Positions 16,601 to 24,933 of a stretch of DNA of 31,800 nucleotides are shown one piece after another. Each line of letters starts with the position of its first letter. Position 1 is the stretch's first letter. This DNA comes from an uncultured Bacteroidales bacterium (GTDB taxonomy: Bacteria > Bacteroidota > Bacteroidia > Bacteroidales > UBA932). A model generated the notes under the pieces. The model ran no database searches. It had not been told where the DNA came from and worked only from the letters and a program-made list of their open reading frames with translations. The DNA lies in the NCBI GenBank assembly GCA_905236955.1, contig CAJOQW010000050.1, positions 1-31,800 of the forward strand. The letters run 5' to 3'. The position numbers were made by a program, and so were the translations under genes.

Positions 16601-17343
16601 TGGAAGAGATGAAACCCCGGCGGCCGGAGATGCCGCCTGCCGTGGGCGAAGAAGACACCCTTGCCATCCTGCAGAAGGAAAAGGAGTACGTGGGGATGTA
16701 CCTGAGCGCCCATCCGCTCGACCGTTACGCCTTCGAGATAGAGAACTTCACCACATGCAGGCTCTCCGAGCTACAGGCCACCATAGACGACTGCCAGAAT
16801 CGCCGGCAGACCAGCCGCGCGGCCATCGCCGGCATTGTCACCGATGTCAAGAACCTCATCACCAAGAGTGGGAAGAGCGGCGCCCGCATCAGCCTTGAAG
16901 ACTACAGCGGCTCGTTCGAAATGGCCCTGTTCGGCCAGGAATACGAGTCCTACATCCCTTACATGCAGCTGCATTCACAACTTTACATAGACGGGGAGAT
17001 AGCGCCGCGGTATCATCTGAAGCAGGAGGAGATAGCAGCCGGAAAGACGGTGAATTACGCCTTCAAGATCAAGAAGATCAGCATGCTCGGGAACATCAGC
17101 GAGGTGCTGGTGAAGTCTTTCGCGCTCAATCTCGACACCGCTTCGCTTACCCCCGCGTTCCGCAAGGGCCTGGAGAAGATATTGAAGGACTTCCCGGGCA
17201 AGACCCGCCTTGCGGTCAATCTTTACGACGCCGCCACCGGATACCGTATAGACATGATATCCAAGAAGTACAGCATCAATGTCTGCGAAGACCTCCTGCT
17301 CGCCCTCGAGCATCTCGGCGTCAGCTATTCCGTAATGAAATAA
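13627..17343 (+). CDS. dnaE: DNA polymerase III alpha subunit
   Basis: 1238 residues, the replicative C-family polymerase without an internal exonuclease (DnaE, not PolC). The N-terminal PHP domain keeps a full set of likely metal ligands: FVHLHVHTQYSVLDG, AITDHGNMYG, FGCEVYV and ATNDAHF. The palm aspartates are in MPDIDVDFDD at about 452-461. The GPGRGSAAGSCVAYCL block and the NALYRPGPMDYIPDF motif of the fingers are present. The helix-hairpin-helix region (FGLSGLKGFG) and an OB-fold near residues 1060-1150 follow. The intact PHP site suggests retained metal binding, possibly proofreading as in other non-proteobacterial DnaE, but that is inference. It ends at a strong shared terminator. Confidence 0.97.
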   Translation: MAFVHLHVHTQYSVLDGLSNIEKLFQRAEELGMPGLAITDHGNMYGVKEFYDVAKKHPRVKPVFGCEVYVTRHYDHRLKDPQHRLYYHLILLAKNETGYHNLMKLVSLGHIEGFYYRPRIDHELLEKYHEGLICSSACIAGEIPQAILAGDMEAADKAIEWHKNLFGEDYYLEVMLHRSDVQGLPPGAAEEMQRLYRRQLQYNGKIFELAARHGVKVIATNDAHFVRREDGPVHDRLICLTTNANVSDPVRLRYTQQEYLKSEEEMAALFPTHPEALANTVEVLEKVEKIEINRGHVLPKFGLPQEFLDNIGHYLEKYKPVIDEGRYEERRDHDGNIVEKTPRSEEFLNSVAYLCHLVYQGAEKRYGSPLDPEVADKLDFELKTISHMGFPDYFLIVQDFINWAKDHGVSVGPGRGSAAGSCVAYCLKITNLDPLKYGLLFERFLNPERISMPDIDVDFDDEGRYKVIQYVQDRYGKDHISHVITFGTMAAKGSVKDVARISGLPLSESDRLTKMIPDRPFVVREGGSDVEKKPTLANCVKYLPELKKEYEQGSDLVKEVLEYAMRLEGCVRQTGIHACAMIIGRGNLTDYIPITLGTDKGTGQEVWVSQYEGSQIEDVGMLKMDFLGLKTLSIINRCLALVKKRFGQDIDIESIPIDDPNVYELYGRGDTKSVFQFESSGMKEWLMRLHPQRFEDLIAMNALYRPGPMDYIPDFVTRKNDPSQIRYDLPEMADILQETYGVTVYQEQVMQISRSVAGFSRGKADKLRKAMGKKKKDVLDGLKSDFMKGALRKGHDEKILEKIWTDWEAFAKYAFNKSHAACYAWVSYQTAWLKTHYPSEFQASNLTQQSSDMEEMKEIMADCKKSGIKVLNPDVNESDRDFSVNRNGDIRFGLSGLKGFGSNVVDAIIAEREANGEFADVFDFMERLAGTVNRKALETLVYAGAFDSFGYRRSQFFVVSKNGDQFIDELVHYAELYRNDTVSAAGSLFGDMEEMKPRRPEMPPAVGEEDTLAILQKEKEYVGMYLSAHPLDRYAFEIENFTTCRLSELQATIDDCQNRRQTSRAAIAGIVTDVKNLITKSGKSGARISLEDYSGSFEMALFGQEYESYIPYMQLHSQLYIDGEIAPRYHLKQEEIAAGKTVNYAFKIKKISMLGNISEVLVKSFALNLDTASLTPAFRKGLEKILKDFPGKTRLAVNLYDAATGYRIDMISKKYSINVCEDLLLALEHLGVSYSVMK

Positions 17344-17363
17344 GTGTATTCAAAGGCTGCATG

Positions 17364-17396
17364 AAAAAACCCGCTTCATTCCGAAGCGGGTTTTTT
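17364..17396. terminator. Bidirectional intrinsic terminator between dnaE and secDF
   Basis: A perfect 14-bp inverted repeat, AAAAAACCCGCTTC / GAAGCGGGTTTTTT, surrounds a 5-base loop (17378-17382). The A run on one side and T run on the other allow it to stop both convergent genes. Confidence 0.93.
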
Positions 17397-17414
17397 GTAG
17401 TTTCGAAGGAAGGA

Positions 17415-20400
17415 TTACTTCTTCTTCGCGGGAGCTTTGGCGGCGGCCTTCTTGAGGCTGCTCATGGTGGCGTCGTACATGACGGGGGTGCCTATCATGA
17501 TGGAAGCGTAGGTTCCGATGAGGACACCGAGGCAGAGGGCGACGGAAAGGCCGCGGATGCTCTCACCTCCGAAGAACGCGATTGCAAGCATAGGAAGCAA
17601 TGTGGAGACGGAGGTGTTCACAGTACGGGTGAGGGTTGCGTTGAGCGCCTGGTTGGTCATCTCCTTGATGTCGCTGTTCGGATGCAGGGTGCGCATCTCA
17701 CGGATACGGTCGAAGATGACCACGTTGTCGTTGATCGCGTAACCTATGATAGTAAGGATGGCCGCGATGAACGTCTGGTCCACGTCGAGGTTGAAGGGCA
17801 GTATTCCGCTGAACAGCGAGAAGAAGCCGATGATGATGATGGCGGTGTGGGCCAGCGACACGACGCCGCCCAGACCCCATGTCCAACCCTTGAACCTGAG
17901 GGCGATGTATGCGAAGATCACGATGAGGGCGAGGATGACCGCGATGATGGCGTCACGCCTGATATCGCTCGCGATGCTCGCGCCAACCTTGTCGGAAGAT
18001 ATGATACCGTTGGGGTTGTCCAGCGTGCTGGTGAACTCGGCCTGGCTCATGGGTTCCTTGAAATGACCCTTGAGGGCCTCATAGAGCATGCCTTCGATTT
18101 CGGTATCGACAGCGGAGTTGTCGTCGTCCACCTTGTATGAGGTGGTGATCTTCATCTGGGAATCGCCGCCGAACTGCTTGACTTCCGCGGAAGCGCCCTT
18201 TACGTCGGGATTGGCCTGGGCCGCGGCGTCGAAGACGCCGTTCACCGAAGCGCGGACCTCCTCGGCCGTGACAGGCTGGTCGAAGCGGACCACATAAGTG
18301 CGGCCGCCGGTGAAATCGACACCGTAGGTGAAGCCCTTGAATGCGATGCTTCCGAGAGCGATGAGGATGAGGCAGCCGGATATGATATAGGAGTATTTGC
18401 GGGCCTTGATGAAGTCGATGTGGGTGTTCTTGAGGAAACCTGCGCTCCACTTGTTCTCGAACGAGATGCTCTTGCCCTTGCTGATGCGGGCGTCGATGAT
18501 GAGGCGGGAGACGAAGATGGAGGTGAGTACCGAGGTGATGATACCGATGATGAGGGTGGTGGCGAAGCCCTTGACCGGACCCGAACCGAAGAAGAACAGG
18601 ATGAGACCGGTGAGGAGGGTGGTCACCTGGCCGTCGATGATGGCGGAGTACGCGTTGCGGTAACCGTCGGCGACAGCCTTGCTGAGGCCCTTTCCGGCCT
18701 TGATTTCCTCTTTGACACGCTCATAGATGATTACGTTGGCGTCCACGGCCATACCCAGGGTCAGGACGAGACCCGCGATGCCTGGCAGGGTAAGGACGGC
18801 TCCGAACGAGGCCAGGGTGCCGAACAGGAGGACGACATTGGTGAGAAGGGCTATGTCCGCTGCAACACCCGCGCCCTTGTAGAACAGGAGCATGTAGATG
18901 AGCACCAGGATGAAGCCGATGATGAACGATATCATACCGTCCTTGATGGACTTGGCGCCGAGGGACGGGCCTACTACCTGCTCCTGGACGATGGTGGCGG
19001 GAGCGGGAAGCTTGCCGCTCTTGAGGACGTTGGTAAGGTCGGTCGCCTCTTCGATGGAGAAGTCGCCGGTGATGGAGGAAGATCCGCCGGTGATTTCAGT
19101 CTGGACGGTAGGATAGGAATAGACGGCACCGTCGAGGACGATGGCGACCTGCTTTCCGATGTTGTCCTTGGTGAGGTGGGCCCAGGTGTTGGCGCCTTCG
19201 GCGTTCATCGTCATGCTGACGCCGGGAGAACCGCCGCGGCCGTTGTCATAGGATATGCGGGCGTCGGTTACGGAAGATCCGTCGAGGGGAGCCTGTCCGT
19301 CGCGGGAGTCCGCCTTGATGGCTACGAGTTCATAGAATTCGCCGCCGGTGAGGTATTTCGAGGGCTTCACGCTCCACATGGGGCGGAATTCGGACGGGAA
19401 GAGTTCGGCGACCTGCGGCATGGCGAGGTAGCGGTTGACGGCTGCGGTGTCACCGACGGTGGCGTAACCGATGCAGGCGTTGCCACGGGCCTGGGAGGGC
19501 TGGAGGACGGCGAACAGGGGGTTGGCCTTGCGATAAGCGGCGATGTCGTTGGCGCTGGCGCCCTGGGCGGCGAGTTCCTCCGCCACGATGTCGCGGGCGG
19601 TGTCGGCCGGAGCGGATCCTTCTTCAACTTCTTCTTCGCTGGACAGCATGTTGGCAAGCAGCTGGTTGGCCTCTGTCAGATAGGGGTAGATCTCGCTGTT
19701 GTCGAAAGTTGTCCAGAATTCGAGGGAGGCGGTTCCCTGGAGCAGCTTGCGCACGCGCTCGGGTTCCTTCACACCGGGAAGTTCCACCAGGATGCGGCCG
19801 GTGTTGCCGAGCTTCTGGATGGAAGGCTGGGTGACGCCGAAGCGGTCGATACGGTTGCGGAGCACGTTGAAGGAGTTGCTCAGGGCGCTTTCGGCCTCTT
19901 CCCTTATTACGCTGACGACCTCATCGTCCGTGCTTTCCGGCTTGATGCGGTCCCTCATTTCGTAGGTGCCGAAGATCTGCGAGAGGCGCTGTCCGCCGGA
20001 GACTTCCTTCCACGCGTCGGCGAAGAGGGTGATATAGTCGGACTGGGAGTTGACGCTGCGCTGCTTGGCGAGTTCGACGGCCTGGTTGAATTCGGGGGAA
20101 ACATTGTTCCCGGAAAGGGCCTTTACAAGGTCCTGGAGCTGCACCTGCAGCATTACGTTCATACCGCCCTTGAGGTCAAGGCCGAGGTTTATCTCTTTGG
20201 AGCGGACATCTTTGAAGGTATAGCCGAAGTAAACTTTCTCGGTGAGGATGGAGTCGGTGTAGGACCTTTCCGCCGCCTTGCTGACGGAGTCGAGGTAGTA
20301 AGCCTGATCCACTTCGGGAACCTTTGCGAACGCGGCGCTCTGCTGAACGGAGAGCACTTCCTTTTCGGCGGCTTTCTTGGCCTTCCTGTTGTGAATCGAT

Positions 20401-20483
20401 GTCACAAGGGTGAAGGAAAGCTGCCAGAGGCAGGCGAGAATCAGCAATATCGCCACAAATCTGATTGCACCTTTGTTTTGCAT
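17415..20483 (-). CDS. secDF: Fused protein translocase subunit SecDF
   Basis: 1022 residues combining SecD and SecF, as is usual in Bacteroidota. The SecD half has an N-terminal membrane segment, LGLDLKGGMNVMLQV (D1 motif), a long periplasmic domain, and the membrane bundle with MAVDANVIIYERVKEE and DGQVTTLLTGLILFFFG. The SecF half begins near a second N-terminal segment and has YGVDFTGGRTYVVRF, NDNVVIFDRIREM and a final membrane bundle. The C-terminus is a short Ala/Lys-rich tail. SecDF uses the proton gradient to help pull secreted proteins through SecYEG. It is a single-gene transcript with a promoter at 20524-20531. Confidence 0.97.
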   Translation of the reverse strand: MQNKGAIRFVAILLILACLWQLSFTLVTSIHNRKAKKAAEKEVLSVQQSAAFAKVPEVDQAYYLDSVSKAAERSYTDSILTEKVYFGYTFKDVRSKEINLGLDLKGGMNVMLQVQLQDLVKALSGNNVSPEFNQAVELAKQRSVNSQSDYITLFADAWKEVSGGQRLSQIFGTYEMRDRIKPESTDDEVVSVIREEAESALSNSFNVLRNRIDRFGVTQPSIQKLGNTGRILVELPGVKEPERVRKLLQGTASLEFWTTFDNSEIYPYLTEANQLLANMLSSEEEVEEGSAPADTARDIVAEELAAQGASANDIAAYRKANPLFAVLQPSQARGNACIGYATVGDTAAVNRYLAMPQVAELFPSEFRPMWSVKPSKYLTGGEFYELVAIKADSRDGQAPLDGSSVTDARISYDNGRGGSPGVSMTMNAEGANTWAHLTKDNIGKQVAIVLDGAVYSYPTVQTEITGGSSSITGDFSIEEATDLTNVLKSGKLPAPATIVQEQVVGPSLGAKSIKDGMISFIIGFILVLIYMLLFYKGAGVAADIALLTNVVLLFGTLASFGAVLTLPGIAGLVLTLGMAVDANVIIYERVKEEIKAGKGLSKAVADGYRNAYSAIIDGQVTTLLTGLILFFFGSGPVKGFATTLIIGIITSVLTSIFVSRLIIDARISKGKSISFENKWSAGFLKNTHIDFIKARKYSYIISGCLILIALGSIAFKGFTYGVDFTGGRTYVVRFDQPVTAEEVRASVNGVFDAAAQANPDVKGASAEVKQFGGDSQMKITTSYKVDDDNSAVDTEIEGMLYEALKGHFKEPMSQAEFTSTLDNPNGIISSDKVGASIASDIRRDAIIAVILALIVIFAYIALRFKGWTWGLGGVVSLAHTAIIIIGFFSLFSGILPFNLDVDQTFIAAILTIIGYAINDNVVIFDRIREMRTLHPNSDIKEMTNQALNATLTRTVNTSVSTLLPMLAIAFFGGESIRGLSVALCLGVLIGTYASIMIGTPVMYDATMSSLKKAAAKAPAKKK

Positions 20484-20523
20484 AATTTGTATTAAGTTTT
20501 AATTACAATTCGTAAATAGCTGG

Positions 20524-20531
20524 CAAAGTTA
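20524..20531 (-). promoter_or_regulatory. -7 box for secDF
   Basis: On the minus strand, TAACTTTG matches TAnnTTTG. The leader to the secDF ATG is about 35-40 bases. No clear -33 TTG is seen at the expected distance. Confidence 0.6.
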
Positions 20532-20572
20532 GTATTTTTTTCTCGAAAATAAATTTTATGAAGCTTATTTCT

Positions 20573-20580
20573 TAAATTTG
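20573..20580 (+). promoter_or_regulatory. -7 box for the PD40 protein gene
   Basis: TAAATTTG matches TAnnTTTG and ends 10 bases before ATG 20591, so the leader should be about 5 bases. It is divergent from the secDF box. Confidence 0.6.
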
Positions 20581-20590
20581 TGCGCTGAAT

Positions 20591-21814
20591 ATGGTCATTT
20601 CTTTAATAATCGGCACTTTGCTGGCCGCGGTACCCGACACCGTGACCGCTGTGCAGGCCCCCCTTTCCAGGACGGAACTCCTGCTTCTGGAAGCCGGCGA
20701 CCTGCACGGGGCGTATGAATTCGACAAGGCCGTGGCAACTTACGAAGAGGCCTTGGAAATCGCCCGCGATTCTGTGGTCAGGGCCGGCATCGAAGAAAAA
20801 CTCACCTTCAGCGCGAACGGCAGCAACCTCGCCGGATTCTGTTCCCGACCCAAAGTGGTGGCCCGCAAGCGTCTGGCCCTTGAAGATTTCTATCTGTACT
20901 ATCCTCTTCCCGACAAGTCCTGGATGGCGACGCCGAACCATCTGGACAGCCTTGGGGGAAGATTCTCCCGGGCCGATTACGTCCCGTCAGGAGACATGTC
21001 GGTTTATTTCGCCAAACGCGACAGCAGCGGCATCAACACCATATTCGAAACCCATTTCGCCGATACCGCCTGGACGCGTCCGGAGCCCTTCGGGTATGCC
21101 TCGGGCAGGAGCGAGATTTATCCCATGGTGTGCGGGGACAAACTTTATTTCTCCTCGAGGGGACTTTACGGGGTGGGCGGATATGACCTTTACCGCTGTG
21201 ACTGGAACCCCCGGCTGGGCAAATGGGACAAACCGGTCAACATGGGGTTCCCGTATTCTTCCCCTGCCGACGATTTCCTGCTGACCGACACTCCCGACGG
21301 CCGCTACACGGTGTTCGCATCCAACAGGGGCTGTTCCCAGGACAGCGTGTACGTATATGTGCTGGAGAAGGAAGTCATGCCCGTCCACAGCAAGGTTTCG
21401 GACCCCGTACAACTCAGGACGCTCTGCGCCCTGGAGCCGGCTTCCCCGAAGAAGGCCGGGTCTTCCTTCACAGAGAGAGGCCAGAATCAGGAATATCTGG
21501 CTAAGCTTAAGGAAATCAAGCAGTTACGCGATTCGATATCGCGCCATAACCGCGAACTTGAAGCCTTGCGCGGCCGATATACCCTTTCTTCCGGGGAAGA
21601 GAAGAGGTTCCTGTTATCCGAAATAGCGGAGATGGAGCTGGGCCTTCCGGCCCTGCAGAGGCGCATGGGAAAAGCCTCCGCCGACCTCGAGGCCCTCGAG
21701 ATGGAAATGCTGGGACGCGGTGAGATGCCCGACCGCAGCATCCTCGGCGCCTCTTCCGCAGAAGGTCCCGCCGGTGCCGCCTTCGTATTCGAAAGGCACT
21801 CTTTAAAGGAATGA
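20591..21814 (+). CDS. Exported PD40 beta-propeller-like protein with coiled-coil tail
   Basis: 407 residues. The N-terminus MVISLIIGTLLAAVPDTVTA is a likely signal peptide. A short TPR-like helical stretch follows (LLLLEAGDLHGAYEFDKAVATYEEALEIA, about 30-60). The middle (about 125-265) has PD40/WD40-like blades such as LYFSSRGLYGVGGYDLYRCDW and YTVFASNRG. From about 295 to 380 the sequence is charged and helical, with a probable coiled coil. The PD40 part resembles OmpA-linked PD40 proteins of Bacteroidota, but no OmpA peptidoglycan-binding domain is present. The role is not known; a periplasmic or surface scaffold is plausible. It ends 24 bases from the convergent malQ. Confidence 0.78.
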   Translation: MVISLIIGTLLAAVPDTVTAVQAPLSRTELLLLEAGDLHGAYEFDKAVATYEEALEIARDSVVRAGIEEKLTFSANGSNLAGFCSRPKVVARKRLALEDFYLYYPLPDKSWMATPNHLDSLGGRFSRADYVPSGDMSVYFAKRDSSGINTIFETHFADTAWTRPEPFGYASGRSEIYPMVCGDKLYFSSRGLYGVGGYDLYRCDWNPRLGKWDKPVNMGFPYSSPADDFLLTDTPDGRYTVFASNRGCSQDSVYVYVLEKEVMPVHSKVSDPVQLRTLCALEPASPKKAGSSFTERGQNQEYLAKLKEIKQLRDSISRHNRELEALRGRYTLSSGEEKRFLLSEIAEMELGLPALQRRMGKASADLEALEMEMLGRGEMPDRSILGASSAEGPAGAAFVFERHSLKE

Positions 21815-21838
21815 CTTCCCGCCGCCTTTAGGGCTTGC

Positions 21839-23716
21839 TTACGCCGAACGTCCGCTGTCCTTGATGAGGCCCGCGATTTCGGCGCTCCACGCCGAACTGT
21901 CAATCAACTGCCGGTTGCTCAAATGCAGGCGCCAGCGCCATTTGTTCCTGGCGTCGGCCGGGTCGTTGATACGCTCGGCGGAGGGGTCCTTGGCGCGAAG
22001 CGGCGCGCTTATCGAGAGCCAGTCCTGTATGGGGAAGATGGCGAGCATGCTCTTCGAGTCCAGATGCCTCCAGAGGATGCGCTTGCACTCGGCGGGCTCC
22101 TTGTCGTCGGCGTCCCACAGGCGGATGGAAGTCATGTCGTGCGAACTGGTGGCGCATACGCTCAGGTACGGCCATTCCTGTCCCTTGGGCATGCGCTCCA
22201 TCTCCAGCGAAAGTATCTTCTGGTTGTCCATCACTTCGGGTACGCAGTCGGGCACCATGCCGAGGTCTTCGCCGCAGGCGAGCATGCCGGTGGCGCTCAG
22301 CAGGTGAGGCAGCTTGCGCATGGCGTTGTAGCGCCAGAATGCGTCGTGGCGGTGATAGAAGAAGTCGGTGTAGAGGGCGTCAAAGCGTTCTTTCTGCCAG
22401 GGTTCAAGCTTGGAAGTGTCCGGGGTGATGAGGGGATGGAACCAGCCGAGCCTGCGGGGGTCCTCTATGAAAAGTCCTTCGATGGGCAGGCCCATGTTGA
22501 CGATCTCGTCGCGGGAATATGGCAGCGCAGGGTTGAAGTGCCCGTAAAGTCCCCCCTTGAATTCGACGGGGATTTCCCATATGCGGAAGAAGCCGAGGAT
22601 ATGGTCGATGCGGAAGGCGTCGAAATACTCCGCCATCTTGCGCAGGCGCTTCTTCCACCAAGCATAGTCGTCCTTGGCCATTTCATCCCAGTTATACGTC
22701 GGGAAGCCCCAGTTCTGGCCGTCGGTGCTGAAATAATCGGGGGGTGCGCCGGTGGAGGAATCGAGGTTGAAGAGCTTGGGGAAGGACGTGGCGTCCACGC
22801 TGTCCCGTCCCACTCCGATGGGCAGGTCGCCCTTGAGGTAAACTCCTTTCGAATGGGCGTATTCGACAGCCGCGCCCATCTGCCTGTCAAGATGCCACTG
22901 CACCCAGCGGTAGAAGTCGGGGTCGGCCTTGTCGCGCTTTGCGCAGTAATCGGCATAGGCGTCCAGCCAGTCGGCATTCCCGGCGACGAACTTCTTGTAC
23001 GCCGTCTTGAGCTTGTCCACCGGTCCGTGCTGCTCGTATGCCGCCCGCAGATACTTCATCTTGATCTCCATCACACGGGGATAATCCACGAACTTTTCTG
23101 CGTTCAACTCCTTCTGGAGAGCCTTGTATTCCTTGTCCGCCTTCACTCCCACGGCCGGAAGATGGACGTAGATGGGGTGAAGGGCGAAGGAAGATATCGG
23201 GTTATAAGGGTAGGAATCGCCCCAGGCGCCCTTGCGGGTCGTATCGTTGATGGGGAGCAGCTGCAGGATGCTCTGTCCGGTACGGGTCATCCAGTCCACG
23301 AACGAGGGGATGTCGGTGAATTCCCCGACACCGAAGTCGTCCTCTGTCCTGAGGGCGAAAACGGGGATGGCGGTGCCGGCGCCGCGATAACCGGGATTGT
23401 CGAAGATCGCTGCGGAATGCTGGCGGGGGAAGGGGCAGCCCTGGATGGGGCAGTCGTTCCAGAAATCCTCGACGGTTACGGACTTCTTTCCGGATATTTT
23501 CCCGAGATGGTGGTGTTTCCACTCCGTGCGGGCGATCAGGTCGCCCTGGTAAAGGACATAGGTATAGTCTTCGGGCAGCGATGCAGGGCAGTTCTTGATC
23601 GTAACGCTCCATATGTTGCCGGCCCCCCACGTCATGGGATAGACTTTGTCGTTCGAGACGAGGCAGAGCTTCTCGCCCCACCTGGTGTAGTACTCTATGG
23701 TGAATTTCAGTGTCAT
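21839..23716 (-). CDS. malQ: 4-alpha-glucanotransferase (amylomaltase, GH77) with one N-terminal CBM20-like domain
   Basis: 625 residues. The first 90 or so (FTIEYYTRWGEKLCLV to VEDFWND) look like a single CBM20-type starch-binding domain. The GH77 barrel follows, with nucleophile Asp371 in FRIDH, acid/base Glu483 in GEDLGM and the third carboxylate Asp527 in SSHDMTSIRLWD, all intact. The enzyme transfers alpha-1,4-glucan segments between maltooligosaccharides during glycogen and starch use. From memory, Bacteroides MalQ proteins are longer, with two CBM20 domains, so this one appears to have one fewer. It follows the SDR gene by 13 bases on the same strand and is probably co-transcribed. Confidence 0.92.
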   Translation of the reverse strand: MTLKFTIEYYTRWGEKLCLVSNDKVYPMTWGAGNIWSVTIKNCPASLPEDYTYVLYQGDLIARTEWKHHHLGKISGKKSVTVEDFWNDCPIQGCPFPRQHSAAIFDNPGYRGAGTAIPVFALRTEDDFGVGEFTDIPSFVDWMTRTGQSILQLLPINDTTRKGAWGDSYPYNPISSFALHPIYVHLPAVGVKADKEYKALQKELNAEKFVDYPRVMEIKMKYLRAAYEQHGPVDKLKTAYKKFVAGNADWLDAYADYCAKRDKADPDFYRWVQWHLDRQMGAAVEYAHSKGVYLKGDLPIGVGRDSVDATSFPKLFNLDSSTGAPPDYFSTDGQNWGFPTYNWDEMAKDDYAWWKKRLRKMAEYFDAFRIDHILGFFRIWEIPVEFKGGLYGHFNPALPYSRDEIVNMGLPIEGLFIEDPRRLGWFHPLITPDTSKLEPWQKERFDALYTDFFYHRHDAFWRYNAMRKLPHLLSATGMLACGEDLGMVPDCVPEVMDNQKILSLEMERMPKGQEWPYLSVCATSSHDMTSIRLWDADDKEPAECKRILWRHLDSKSMLAIFPIQDWLSISAPLRAKDPSAERINDPADARNKWRWRLHLSNRQLIDSSAWSAEIAGLIKDSGRSA

Positions 23717-23729
23717 GGTCTGCGGAGGT

Positions 23730-24524
23730 TTACAGTTTGTAATAAAGGCTCAGGATCCAGGCGAAAGTGCGTCGCGGGACTATCTTCTTCACAAAAACCG
23801 AGAGTTTCTGGAGGAAAGAGGCGATGATGATGTTGTACGGCGGCCTCTTGGCGGCGACTATCTTCGCTATCTTCCCGGCGAGGAATTCCGGTTTCAGGCC
23901 GTTGTTCTCGTCGTGTTCGATGCTGGCGAGGGAGCGGGCGTAATTGGGATAAGCCTTTGCCACCTCGGGGCCCGCCACGCTCTTGCGCTGCGCGGTGAAA
24001 TTGGTGGAGAAGTCTCCCGGTTCCACCACCGTGACTGAGATGCCCGTGCCGCGGAGTTCGAGACGCAGGGCCTCGCAATAGCCTTCTATCGCAAATTTGC
24101 TCGCGGAATAGAGGCCCTGGTAGGGAAGCCCCATGAGCCCGCCGATGGAACTGAAGCAGATGATTTTCCCCGAGCCCTGTCTGCGCATGGCCGGGACGAC
24201 GCTATGCAGGAAGTTCACCATGCCCATCCAGTTGACGTCCATCTGCCGCCGGGCGTCCTCGAGGGAGGTGAATTCCAACGGCCCGCCTATGCCCATTCCG
24301 GCGTTGTTTATGAACACGTCGATGCGGCCTTCGGCGTCCAGGACCTGCCTTACTGCGGCCCCCGCCTGGGCTTCGTCGGTGACTTCGCACTTGATGTAAG
24401 TGACTCCCGGGATGGCTTCAGATTCCTTGCGATGGGTTCCGTACACCTTGTGGCCTTTTTCAGACAGTTTGGCGGCCATGGCCCTTCCGAAACCGGAAGT
24501 GATGCCTGTGATGAGGATGATCAT
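23730..24524 (-). CDS. Short-chain dehydrogenase/reductase (SDR)
   Basis: 264 residues from ATG 24524. The classical SDR layout is present: TGITSGFG (6-13) for NAD(P) binding, NNAG (73-76), catalytic Ser at 125/126 in CFSSIGG, and the YSASK motif with Tyr139 and Lys143. The 30 C-terminal residues (FLQKLSVFVKKIVPRRTFAWILSLYYKL) are basic and hydrophobic and could lie on a membrane. HR after the second strand would favour NADPH. The substrate cannot be named. The open frame runs 72 codons further upstream, but the promoter box at 24548-24555 lies inside that extension and there is no family similarity there, so the internal ATG is preferred. malQ is downstream. Confidence 0.88.
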   Translation of the reverse strand: MIILITGITSGFGRAMAAKLSEKGHKVYGTHRKESEAIPGVTYIKCEVTDEAQAGAAVRQVLDAEGRIDVFINNAGMGIGGPLEFTSLEDARRQMDVNWMGMVNFLHSVVPAMRRQGSGKIICFSSIGGLMGLPYQGLYSASKFAIEGYCEALRLELRGTGISVTVVEPGDFSTNFTAQRKSVAGPEVAKAYPNYARSLASIEHDENNGLKPEFLAGKIAKIVAAKRPPYNIIIASFLQKLSVFVKKIVPRRTFAWILSLYYKL

Positions 24525-24547
24525 AAGACGATTTGGTTTCAGTCTTA

Positions 24548-24555
24548 CAAATATA
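24548..24555 (-). promoter_or_regulatory. -7 box for SDR-malQ
   Basis: On the minus strand, TATATTTG matches TAnnTTTG, 23 bases upstream of ATG 24524. It supports that start over the longer open frame. Confidence 0.65.
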
Positions 24556-24565
24556 CGATTTTTCT

Positions 24566-24573
24566 TAACTTTG
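24566..24573 (+). promoter_or_regulatory. -7 box for the deformylase pseudogene
   Basis: TAACTTTG matches TAnnTTTG and ends 5 bases before ATG 24579. The promoter appears intact even though the gene is broken. Confidence 0.6.
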
Positions 24574-24578
24574 AGGTT

Positions 24579-24914
24579 ATGAAAATGATATTGAAGCTGT
24601 TCTTCCCGCTGCTTGTCGCCGCGTCGTGCACCCCGAAAGGATCCCTCACAGGACGGAGTCGGCATCGCCGCGCCGCAAGTCGGCCTCAACCGGCGCCTGA
24701 TCGTAGTCTGCCGCCTCGATCTCCCGGGCGAACCCTTCATCGCTTATGCCAATCCGGCTGTCGAGGCCTTGTGGGGGGAGACGCTGGTCGGCCGGGAGGG
24801 TTGCCTTTCAATCCCGGGCTACCGCGGCAACGTGCCGCGCGCAGAATATGCGGCCATCTCGACGGAGTGCTCTACACCGACCGCACCGAAGACATCTGGG
24901 CGGTGGAAGAATAG
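24579..24914 (+). pseudogene. Decayed lipoprotein peptide deformylase
   Basis: The first frame starts with a lipoprotein signal, MKMILKLFFPLLVAASC. The next recognisable part is in the +1 frame: DGVGIAAPQVG (deformylase motif 1) and GREGCLSIPG (motif 2, with the metal-binding Cys). The end returns to the first frame as HLDGVLYTDRTEDIWAVEE. Between signal and motif 1 the usual segment of several dozen residues is missing. Between motif 2 and HLDG the stretch carrying the HExxH metal site is missing too. Two internal deletions with net frame changes explain this. Bacteroidota often carry such a lipoprotein deformylase beside a normal cytoplasmic one. A programmed frameshift is unlikely because catalytic residues are absent in any frame. 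Confidence 0.8.
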
Positions 24915-24933
24915 GTGTTGCCGACGCCGGAAG

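Noticed and set aside
18420..20495. 691-codon open frame on the plus strand across secDF
   Set aside because: Exact antisense of secDF; Gly/Asp/Val-rich shadow composition without motifs.
21923..23827. 634-codon open frame opposite malQ
   Set aside because: Shadow frame of malQ, which has all GH77 catalytic residues.
24525..24740. 72-codon upstream extension of the SDR frame
   Set aside because: Contains the promoter box and runs over the divergent deformylase remnant; it has no SDR similarity.
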